From: JALHMQ01 sp964616395
GTDB lineage: Bacteria; Pseudomonadota; Gammaproteobacteria; Burkholderiales; Burkholderiaceae_F
DNA: 58,570 bases
Direction: 5' to 3'
NCBI GenBank assembly: GCA_964616395.1
Contig: CAZTUT010000001.1
Location: 1-58,570 of the forward strand
Shown: piece after piece, positions 51,686-58,570 of the stretch
Layout: every line of letters begins with the position of its first letter
Numbering within the stretch: position 1 is the first letter of the stretch
Made by a program: the position numbers and the translations under genes
The notes under the pieces: generated by a model
The model's input: the letters and a program-made list of their open reading frames with translations, nothing else
Databases searched by the model: none
What the model was told of the DNA's origin: nothing

Positions 51686-52243
51686 ATGGCTGATCGTTCC
51701 GTTTCTTTATCCCGCGCACGGACCATGGTCCTTTGCGTGGGCGCAGTGGCTGTGCTGGCCACTGCAACTCCCGCGAGCGCGCAATGGGCGTGGCGCGACG
51801 CCGGCGGCAGTGTCGTCTTCTCCGATCAGGCGCCGCCGCCCACGATCCCGGATAGCCAGATCATCCGGCGGCCGGCTGGCCGTACTGCGCCTCCGGCTGC
51901 GCCGGCAGCGGTCGTGCCCGCTGCGACTCCGGCGGCGGCAGCCGCAGGAACAGCAGCGGCAGCGAAGCCGACTGGGCCGCGATCCGCGGCAGAGCAGGAA
52001 CAGGATTTTCGAAAGCGTCAGCAGGAACGCGCGGACGCGGACAAGAAGCAGGCCGAAACGCAGTCGGCCAATGCGCGACGCGAAGCGGATTGCGAACGCG
52101 CCCGCGGATATCTGCGTCAACTCGAAGATGGCATGCGGATCGCACGCACCGATGCCCAGGGCAACCGCGAGATTCTCGATGACGCTGCGCGCAGTGCCGA
52201 AGTCCAGCGGACGCGCGACCTGATCTCGTCGAACTGCAAGTGA
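51686..52243 (+). CDS. DUF4124 domain protein, periplasmic
   Basis: A 185-residue protein with a Sec signal (TMVLCVGAVAVLATATPASA), then a short DUF4124 domain (QWAWRDAGGSVVFSDQAPPP), an Ala/Pro-rich linker, and a charged coiled-coil-like stretch (about 105-160, with RKRQQERADADKKQAETQSA) holding one of two cysteines near the end (ADCERARGYLRQLEDGMRIA and the terminal SSNCK). Start has AAGGAG 8 bases upstream, and a -10-like TAGAAT at 51653-51658 may be its promoter. DUF4124 proteins in this genomic place (next to guaB) are common in Burkholderiales; function unknown. Confidence 0.88.
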   Translation: MADRSVSLSRARTMVLCVGAVAVLATATPASAQWAWRDAGGSVVFSDQAPPPTIPDSQIIRRPAGRTAPPAAPAAVVPAATPAAAAAGTAAAAKPTGPRSAAEQEQDFRKRQQERADADKKQAETQSANARREADCERARGYLRQLEDGMRIARTDAQGNREILDDAARSAEVQRTRDLISSNCK

Positions 52244-52249
52244 AACGGA

Positions 52250-52579
52250 TCAGCGCGCCGCAGTCGTGCGGCGTCGCTTGACCTCAGCGCGGATGCGACG
52301 CGCCTCCTTCGGATCCACAGTCAGCGGCCGATAGACCTCGATTCGGTCACCGCTGCGTACTTTCGTGCTGTGCGGTTGCGGTCTGCCGAAAACACCCAGG
52401 TCGAGCTCCACGGGCAAAGAGGGCTCACGCTGGCGCAGACCGCTGGCGTTGACCGCATCCGCCAGCGTTGACTCGGCGGTCACTTCAACCTCGATGCAGT
52501 ACGACCTGTCAGGCAGCGCGTATACGATCGTTGCGCGCACCCTGCCCTGCAACGGCTCGGCGCGCATCGAGGTTGCCAT
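52250..52579 (-). CDS. rnfH: RnfH family protein (ubiquitin-like fold)
   Basis: A 109-residue protein with RATIVYALPDRSYCIEVEVT, the first strands of the beta-grasp fold, PVELDLGVFGRPQPHSTKVR and GDRIEVYRPLTVDPKEARRI, the diagnostic C-terminal motif. The start at 52579 overlaps the ratA stop (ATGA). Its basic tail (RRIRAEVKRRRTTAAR) is usual. The family name comes from Rnf operons, but its role is not known; ratA-rnfH is a conserved pair next to smpB. Confidence 0.92.
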   Translation of the reverse strand: MATSMRAEPLQGRVRATIVYALPDRSYCIEVEVTAESTLADAVNASGLRQREPSLPVELDLGVFGRPQPHSTKVRSGDRIEVYRPLTVDPKEARRIRAEVKRRRTTAAR

Positions 52580-53016
52580 CAGCGCTCGCCATAGACCACC
52601 TCGGCACGCTTGAAAAAAGCGTCGACCATCGAGGCGGCGATTGTCTCGAACACGGGTGCAACCAGCTTGCCCACCACGCCCGCGGCAAACTGGAAGTGCA
52701 GGCTCAGATGCACCTTGCAGGCGTCGGCGCGCAGCGCGGTGAACCGCCACTCCCCCCCCAGGCGCCGAAATGGGCCGTCGACCAGTTGCATCCGTATCTG
52801 GCTTGGTTCGTCATGCTCATTGAGGGTCGTGAAGCTGCTGCGAACGCCGCGGTAGTCGATATCGACGCGAGCCTCGATCCGGGAGTCCGGATGCGTACGC
52901 ACGTGCGTGGCCGCGCACCACGGGAGGAACCGAGGGTAACTGCGGACGTCAGCCACGAGGCTGAACATCTCGGCATCGCTGTAGGGGACGAGCAGGGAAC
53001 GCTCGATTCGGTGCAT
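52579..53016 (-). CDS. ratA: RatA-family START/coenzyme Q-binding protein
   Basis: A 145-residue protein from the ATG at 53016. MHRIERSLLVPYSDAEMFSL, VADVRSYPRFLPWCAATHV, SSFTTLNEHDEPSQIRMQLV, GPFRRLGGEWRFTALRADAC and the closing AASMVDAFFKRAEVVYG give the polyketide-cyclase/START fold. E. coli RatA was described as a ribosome-association toxin; relatives (Coq10) bind ubiquinone, so the toxin name should be used with care. Divergent from smpB across 126 bases. Confidence 0.93.
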   Translation of the reverse strand: MHRIERSLLVPYSDAEMFSLVADVRSYPRFLPWCAATHVRTHPDSRIEARVDIDYRGVRSSFTTLNEHDEPSQIRMQLVDGPFRRLGGEWRFTALRADACKVHLSLHFQFAAGVVGKLVAPVFETIAASMVDAFFKRAEVVYGER

Positions 53017-53142
53017 GGCTCTCCGCGGCAGCCTGGACAGGGATCCCGGCCGCCGTGCGCGAACCAGTCGGGCACGTGTGAGGCGGGGGGCGTTGTTACC
53101 ATCGCATTTTAAGAGGAAGCGCGTCACGTCCGCGCCTGCCCA

Positions 53143-53592
53143 ATGTCGATCGCGCAGAACAAGAAAGCCTTTCACGACTACAGCATCGAAGAGCGCTTCG
53201 AGGCGGGGCTCGTGCTGGAAGGCTGGGAGGTCAAGTCGATCCGCGCCGGCCAGGTCCACCTGCGCGAAGCCTATGTGATCGTGCGCGGCGAGGCGATCTT
53301 CCTGCTGAATGCGCACATCACGCCGCTGAAGACCGCCTCGACCCACATCACGCCCGATCCCACGCGCACCCGCAAGCTGCTGCTGCGCGCCGAAGAGATC
53401 CGCAAGCTGATCGGCAAGGTCGAGCGCGCGGGCTACTCGCTGGTGCCGATCGATCTGCATTACAGCAAGGGCCGCATCAAGCTGGAGATCGCGCTGGCCA
53501 AGGGCAAGCGGCAGTTCGAGAAGCGCGATGCCGAGGCAGAGAAGGACTGGAAGCGCGAACAGAACCGGCTGCTCAAGCAACGGAGCCGCTGA
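53143..53592 (+). CDS. smpB: SsrA-binding protein SmpB (trans-translation)
   Basis: Brings tmRNA to stalled ribosomes. 149 residues: MSIAQNKKAFHDYSIEERFE, AGLVLEGWEVKSIRAGQVHL (conserved RNA-contact segment), YFLLNAHITP-like IFLLNAHITPLKTAS, LVPIDLHYSKGRIKLEIALA, KGKRQFEKRDAEAEKDWKRE. All expected; the C-terminal basic tail that enters the mRNA channel is present. The ssrA gene for tmRNA is not in this window. Confidence 0.97.
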   Translation: MSIAQNKKAFHDYSIEERFEAGLVLEGWEVKSIRAGQVHLREAYVIVRGEAIFLLNAHITPLKTASTHITPDPTRTRKLLLRAEEIRKLIGKVERAGYSLVPIDLHYSKGRIKLEIALAKGKRQFEKRDAEAEKDWKREQNRLLKQRSR

Positions 53593-53643
53593 GCGGCAAG
53601 TCAAGCGCCGATTACGGTGCTGACGGGCAGTCTGTCCGCGCGG

Positions 53644-54276
53644 CTATCGACCGGCCCAGCGCGCGGCCCGGGCAAGTTTCTGCAGGTCGCGGAACCCGCG
53701 AACGCCCTGCCGGCGTCCCTCGTGCAAGAGTCGCGCCGCAAGAAGCGCTGTCGCAAATGCGTCGGCCGCCGCCGAGTGGCGTTCGGTCACCGAGATGTCG
53801 TAGCGACGCAACCACTCGTCCAGAGACTTGAGACCGGCCTTGGGTTCCAGCGCAGGCGCCAGCTCGGCCAGATCGAGCCACGGGTTGTCGAACGGCTGAT
53901 TGACGAAAATTTTCACTGCTCGCGCAAGGAATCCGCGGTCGAACGGCGCGTGGAAGGCCAGGATCGGACTCACGCCCACATAGTCGAGAAATGCGCGGGT
54001 CGCAGAGGTCGGATCCTGGCCGTCGCGCTGCGCCTGAACGCCGATGCCGTGGACCAGGATGTTCTCGCGCGAACTGGTGCGCGACTGGCGATAGACGATC
54101 TCGAAGCTTTCGGCCGGCAGCACGCGTCCGTCGGCGCGCATTGCGACGGCCCCAATCGAGATCAGGCCATCCTGCGTCGGATCGAACCCGCTGGTCTCCA
54201 CATCGACCACGACCCACCGCTCCGCGGCGGGAGTCATCGTGCCCATGAGCCCGAGTCGCTTGAGCAGGCTGAGCAT
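53644..54276 (-). CDS. DnaQ-like 3'-5' exonuclease (DEDDh)
   Basis: A 210-residue exonuclease of the DNA polymerase III epsilon type. Exo I: VVVDVETSGFDPTQDGLISI (Asp, Glu); Exo II: ILAFHAPFDRGFLARAV (Asp); Exo III: RHSAAADAFATALLAARLL (His, Asp). There is no polymerase-binding C-terminal tail like that of the main DnaQ, so it is probably an accessory enzyme rather than the replicative proofreader. It begins 6 bases after the CNMP/CBS/DUF294 gene, which suggests that they work together; this pair is found together in several proteobacteria. Confidence 0.9.
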   Translation of the reverse strand: MLSLLKRLGLMGTMTPAAERWVVVDVETSGFDPTQDGLISIGAVAMRADGRVLPAESFEIVYRQSRTSSRENILVHGIGVQAQRDGQDPTSATRAFLDYVGVSPILAFHAPFDRGFLARAVKIFVNQPFDNPWLDLAELAPALEPKAGLKSLDEWLRRYDISVTERHSAAADAFATALLAARLLHEGRRQGVRGFRDLQKLARAARWAGR

Positions 54277-54282
54277 CGTCCG

Positions 54283-56193
54283 CTATCCGGGAAAGTCCAT
54301 TTCCAGCCGTTGCTGGATCTTGCGGGCCTGGCGGAAACTCTCCTTCAGGATGCGCCGGTCGAGTGGCGACAGATCTCGCGGGCTGACTGCATTGGGATTG
54401 GCGGATTCATCCTGAGCGCCCGTCTGGCCCCGACGGTGCTGCTCGCGCAGCCGCATCAGTTGCAGAAACTCGAAGGAATCGATCCACGCAGCCACATCAA
54501 CCTGCGGGATACGCGACTGCTCGGCGAGCAGCCGCAGCCGGCCGCTCGTATTGGTTTCGGAAACTCCGGCCGCAAGCGACCAGATGCGCGCCGCGTCGAC
54601 GAAGATCACCGTGCCATTGAGCTTCAGGTCAACAGGCGCATCATCGCCGTCACCGAACACGCCTTCGAACAAGCCGCCAGATGACGGCGCACGATTACGC
54701 AGCGCGTTATCCGACATCTGCTTGAGAAAGCGCGGTGTTGCCTGTGCTCTGGCCACGACCTCGGCACGCAGGTCGCGCGCCAGCGACTTGTTGCCAAAGA
54801 TCCCGCGGAAGTCGAAGAACACGCTTGCATTGAGAAGCGCCTGCGGATCGCCACGATCGATCCAGTCGAAAAACAGCTGGCGCCAGTCGCGCACGCTGCC
54901 GCACCACGACGGGTTGCGCGCCATGATGTTGCCCTTGCAAAGCGGAAAGCCCGCAGCGGCCAAGCCAACGTTCACCCAGTCCGCGAACGCCAGCAGCCTC
55001 GCCTGCGACACCTGGTCTTCCTCGAACAGGATGCCGTTGTCCTGATCGGTGGCGATCGTTTGTTCGCTGCGCCCCTCGCTGCCGAGCGCCAGCCAGCAGA
55101 AGCTTTCGGGCTTGATGTCGAAGCGGGCGCAGCCCATCGTGAGCAGACGCTGCGTCAGCTGATCATTCAGGTGACTGATCAGGCGCGTCATCTGCTGCGC
55201 TGCGACGCCTTGAGCGACCAGATGGTGCGACAGACGCCGGATGTCGAGGGCCACGGCAGCCAGCGCTTCAGGGCAATCCGCAACGCGAATCGCCATGGCA
55301 AGCTGGCGCACCGACAGCCGCTGCAGCGCGAACAGGTCGCGCTCCGAGACAATACCGATCACGCGTGACACCCCGCCGCGGTTCTGTATCACCGGCACAT
55401 GGCGGATCGAGTGCTCGGCCATCAGCAGCGTGGCATCGGCCGCGGTCGCGCTGGCATCGAGCGACATCACATCGCGCGTCATCACATCGCCGATCCGGGT
55501 GTCCAGCGATATCTGAGGAAGGATCACGCGTCCGATCAGGTCAGTCCGCGTCAGGATGCCAAGAACCTCTTCGCCACCCGGATGCTGCTCGGTGACGATG
55601 ACCGAGCCCACATGCTTGTCGTTCATCAGGAGGAAGGCATCGCGCAAGGAGTCATCGGGCCGGCAGGTGATCGGTGTGCCACGGACCAGCGCCGACAGGG
55701 CCATGCCCATGGTTCGCTCCGCGCTCGCCTCCGCTGCGTAGCTGGCCTGCATCTGCTGGCGCGACGTATCCAGCAGAGAGCCCAGCCTGCGCTTGCAGAA
55801 GTCCATGAACGGCGCACTTCGACGCGTCAGCGCATCGAAGCGATCTCGCGACATCACGAAGCAGAAGACATCGCCCGCCGCGACGAAGCGAAGTGACACT
55901 GGACGGTTTGCCAGCAGGCTGCCCAGGGGGAAGCACTCGCCCGGGCCGGCCTCGAATTCCGGCGAGGCTTGCGTACTGCCCGCAGGCCGCTCGGCCCGAA
56001 CACAGCCTTGCTTGACGATGAAGCACTGGCTCGCAGGTCCCGCCGCCGGATCGATCAGCACTTCGCCGGGAGCGAAGTACGCGACTTCGACAGACGCGGC
56101 GATGAAGTCGAGATCCGCAGAGGCCATCTGCGAAAACGGCTGATGCGGCAACAGCAGCTGGCGAATGCCCAAAGAGATCGTGGGGGCATTCAT
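54283..56193 (-). CDS. Cyclic-nucleotide-binding / CBS / DUF294 nucleotidyltransferase-like signalling protein
   Basis: A 636-residue multidomain protein. Order: CNMP (Crp-like cupin) domain at about 15-145 (VEVAYFAPGEVLIDPAAGPA, GECFPLGSLLANRPVSLRFV); CBS pair at about 170-300 (MNDKHVGSVIVTEQHPGGEE, DVMTRDVMSLDASATAADAT); DUF294 nucleotidyltransferase at about 315-460 with WLALGSEGRSEQTIATDQDN, the GSxGRxE and DxD pattern of the fold; and a C-terminal domain ending RKIQQRLEMDF. Cytoplasmic, no membrane span. Likely integrates cyclic-nucleotide and adenylate signals into nucleotide transfer to an unknown target, from family knowledge only. Confidence 0.9.
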   Translation of the reverse strand: MNAPTISLGIRQLLLPHQPFSQMASADLDFIAASVEVAYFAPGEVLIDPAAGPASQCFIVKQGCVRAERPAGSTQASPEFEAGPGECFPLGSLLANRPVSLRFVAAGDVFCFVMSRDRFDALTRRSAPFMDFCKRRLGSLLDTSRQQMQASYAAEASAERTMGMALSALVRGTPITCRPDDSLRDAFLLMNDKHVGSVIVTEQHPGGEEVLGILTRTDLIGRVILPQISLDTRIGDVMTRDVMSLDASATAADATLLMAEHSIRHVPVIQNRGGVSRVIGIVSERDLFALQRLSVRQLAMAIRVADCPEALAAVALDIRRLSHHLVAQGVAAQQMTRLISHLNDQLTQRLLTMGCARFDIKPESFCWLALGSEGRSEQTIATDQDNGILFEEDQVSQARLLAFADWVNVGLAAAGFPLCKGNIMARNPSWCGSVRDWRQLFFDWIDRGDPQALLNASVFFDFRGIFGNKSLARDLRAEVVARAQATPRFLKQMSDNALRNRAPSSGGLFEGVFGDGDDAPVDLKLNGTVIFVDAARIWSLAAGVSETNTSGRLRLLAEQSRIPQVDVAAWIDSFEFLQLMRLREQHRRGQTGAQDESANPNAVSPRDLSPLDRRILKESFRQARKIQQRLEMDFPG

Positions 56194-56300
56194 GGCCGGA
56201 CCGTGCCGCGCGAATCCGGTTGTGGCCGGTGGCAGATGCTCAACGTTGACACGCTCGTCTCCCCTGCGGGCAAAACCGCCCGCGCCGGAGGCGATCGTAA

Positions 56301-57242
56301 CTAGCGCGCGCTCGACTGGCTCTTGACGACCGTCATGGCAGTCGAAATCAGACTGCTGACGTCCGACAGATTGGCCGGAACGATCAGCGTGTTGCCGGTC
56401 TTGGCCAGGTTGCCGAAAGCGTCCACATAGCGCTCGGCCACCTTGAGGTTCACGGCCTCCATGCCCCCCGGACTCTGGATCGCCTCGGCGACCTTGCGGA
56501 TTGCCTCGGCCGTCGCCTGGGCCACTGTGAGCACGGCCGCCGCCTCGCCCTGCGCATTGTTGATCTGCGACTGCTTGTCGCCCTCGGACTTGGCGATCGC
56601 CGCTGCCTTCTCACCGGTGGCGATGTTGATCTGCTCCTGCTTGCGTCCTTCGGAGCTGGCGATCAGCGCGCGCTTCTCGCGCTCGGCGGTGATCTGCTGC
56701 TGCATCGCACGCAGGATCTCGGCCGGCGGCGTCAGGTCCTTGATCTCGTAGCGCAGCACCTTGACGCCCCAGTTCATCGCTGCCTCGTCAATCGCCGAAA
56801 CAATGCTCTGGTTGATGAACTCGCGCTCTTCGAAGGTCTTGTCGAGCTCCAGCTTGCCGATCACCGAGCGCAGCGTGGTCTGCGCCAGCTGGGTGATGGC
56901 CACGATGTAGTTGCTCGATCCGTAGCTTGCGCGCTGCGGATCGGTGACCTGGAAGTACAGCACGCCGTCGACCGCGAGCTGGGTGTTGTCGCGCGTGATG
57001 CAGACCTGGCTTGGTACGTCCAGCGGCACTTCCTTGAGGCTATGCTTGTAGGCGACGCGATCAATGAACGGAATGACGATGTTCAGACCCGGGCCGAGCG
57101 CGGCGTGGAACTTGCCCAGTCGCTCGACCACCCACGCATGCTGCTGCGGCACGATGCGCACCGCCTTGATCACGAACACAACGACAAGCGCAAACAGCAC
57201 CAGCGCGATCACGGTCAGGCCGTTGGGAACAAATGCTTGCAT
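56301..57242 (-). CDS. SPFH/stomatin-family membrane protein (QmcA-like)
   Basis: A 313-residue protein with one N-terminal membrane anchor (NGLTVIALVLFALVVVFVIK) and an SPFH domain: VERLGKFHAALGPGLNIVIP, CITRDNTQLAVDGVLYFQVT, LRSVIGKLELDKTFEEREFI, NWGVKVLRYEIKDLTPPAEI. A coiled-coil follows, with repeated Ala-Glu-Lys units. AGGAGAG precedes the start. It is followed upstream on the message by nfeD (70-base gap), which is the classic partner. Membrane microdomain scaffolding and protein quality control are the accepted roles for the family. Confidence 0.93.
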   Translation of the reverse strand: MQAFVPNGLTVIALVLFALVVVFVIKAVRIVPQQHAWVVERLGKFHAALGPGLNIVIPFIDRVAYKHSLKEVPLDVPSQVCITRDNTQLAVDGVLYFQVTDPQRASYGSSNYIVAITQLAQTTLRSVIGKLELDKTFEEREFINQSIVSAIDEAAMNWGVKVLRYEIKDLTPPAEILRAMQQQITAEREKRALIASSEGRKQEQINIATGEKAAAIAKSEGDKQSQINNAQGEAAAVLTVAQATAEAIRKVAEAIQSPGGMEAVNLKVAERYVDAFGNLAKTGNTLIVPANLSDVSSLISTAMTVVKSQSSAR

Positions 57243-57312
57243 CGATGCTCTCCTCTGAATTTTCTGGTGTGACTGCCCACAGGGCGCCGGACGCGCCCGA
57301 AACACCGAACGG

Positions 57313-57732
57313 CTAACGCCGTGGACGCACAATCAGCCGGTTCGCACGCATGTCCGTAATCAGGAACTCGCCAGGCTCTGCTGCACCGTCGCCGGCGAGT
57401 TCGACGTCCCATTGCGCGCCCCGATAGGTTGCGCGTGCGGTGCGACCATTTATCCACTCGTCGATGCGGATCGGCTGACCGACGTCGAGGTTTTGCAGTG
57501 CAGCCGAGGCAGCGCCCTTGTGCTGCGCACGACTGCGGCGCAGCCAGAGTGATCCGCTGAATCCGATGATCGCGGCGACCACCAGTTGAACCGTGAAGCC
57601 AGCGCCGAGCAGTGCGGCTACGCCCGCGCCCCCCGCGGCCAGCGCGATGACCAGCAGATAGAACGTCCCGCTGAGCAGCTCAGCAATCAGCAGGCCAAAG
57701 CCTGCGACAAACCACCACGCGTATCCGCTCAT
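57313..57732 (-). CDS. NfeD-family short membrane protein
   Basis: A 139-residue NfeD (class 1b-like, no serine protease domain). Two or three spans (YAWWFVAGFGLLIAELLSGT, FYLLVIALAAGGAGVAALLG and VQLVVAAIIGFSGSLWL) and a C-terminal OB-fold domain (VGQPIRIDEWINGRTARATY, RGAQWDVELAGDGAA). It precedes the SPFH gene on the minus strand, so the two are co-expressed. Confidence 0.92.
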   Translation of the reverse strand: MSGYAWWFVAGFGLLIAELLSGTFYLLVIALAAGGAGVAALLGAGFTVQLVVAAIIGFSGSLWLRRSRAQHKGAASAALQNLDVGQPIRIDEWINGRTARATYRGAQWDVELAGDGAAEPGEFLITDMRANRLIVRPRR

Positions 57733-57917
57733 GTCGTCTCCCGCCCCGACGGCTGCGATGACGCGAACATTACAGCAGCCCGGCGGCCAGCGAGGCAGTC
57801 AGAGACGAGTCGTCACGCATGTGCGACGAAACGACCGGTGTGGCGCCGAACGCCACCGGTTGCACCGGCACGCCCTGCCCTCGACGCCGGTCCGGCCGCG
57901 AAGAGGGACGCTGCCGG

Positions 57918-58570
<653 letters not shown>

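Noticed and set aside
57828..57875. Possible terminator downstream of ppsA
   Set aside because: The arms pair only with a two-base bulge and there is no T tract on the minus strand.

Overview
The window is a GC-rich (roughly two-thirds G+C by eye) chromosomal segment that looks like a Burkholderiales-type betaproteobacterium. This rests on gene order as much as on single genes: ygfZ/mltG-tmk-holB-pilZ-tatD, smpB/ratA-rnfH/DUF4124/guaB-guaA, and bolA-yciB-msrB are familiar arrangements in that order. It reads as a draft or metagenome scaffold: three runs of N (10, 100 and 10) all lie inside coding sequence, and one of them adjoins what looks like a chimeric join. No rRNA, tRNA, CRISPR array, insertion sequence or prophage gene was seen.

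Layout: (1) 1-8017: the 3' end of purL, then a leftward set: an FmdB zinc ribbon, a methyltransferase, a perfect-stem terminator, and the run selO-msrB-yciB-bolA-ppiC (redox repair and envelope). (2) 8158-21476: a rightward run of twelve genes for acyl-CoA ligation, a five-gene HAAT (Liv-type) ABC importer, a fused enoyl-CoA hydratase/3-hydroxyacyl-CoA dehydrogenase, a DmdC-like acyl-CoA dehydrogenase, a Dabb protein, a PaaI-type thioesterase, an MDR reductase and an SDR. It reads as an import-activate-beta-oxidise module for an unknown carboxylic acid. (3) 21634-31656: an M16 peptidase, two small enzymes, the leftward set ygfZ-DUF4936-NRDE, then mltG-tmk-holB-pilZ-tatD. (4) 31704-36325: a BamE-like lipoprotein, a lone OtnK-type kinase, ribA, purT and a LuxR-type response regulator. 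(5) 36355-45601: a leftward run korC-korA-korB-CBS-tadA-ldcA-hybrid kinase. KorCAB resembles the NADP-linked 2-oxoacid:ferredoxin oxidoreductase known from Azoarcus. (6) 45952-58570: an S9 peptidase, guaB-guaA with a small membrane gene between them, DUF4124, ratA-rnfH, smpB, an epsilon-type exonuclease next to a CNMP/CBS/DUF294 protein, qmcA-nfeD, and the 3' end of ppsA.

The most interesting biology is the HAAT/beta-oxidation module. Its transporter departs from the family: LivF has Arg in place of the Walker A Lys, LivG has an altered signature motif, and LivM carries a C-terminal extension. Next are the KorCAB cluster, with an inverted repeat over its presumed promoter, and a tRNA deaminase fused to a DUF2087-like domain. 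The most important caution is KorA: about 120 AT-rich bases next to a gap encode a piece of a GmhA/SIS-type sugar isomerase that does not belong in this protein. Start sites were moved inward wherever homology, Shine-Dalgarno spacing or a signal peptide favoured an internal start. All family assignments are from recognition of motifs, not from searches.
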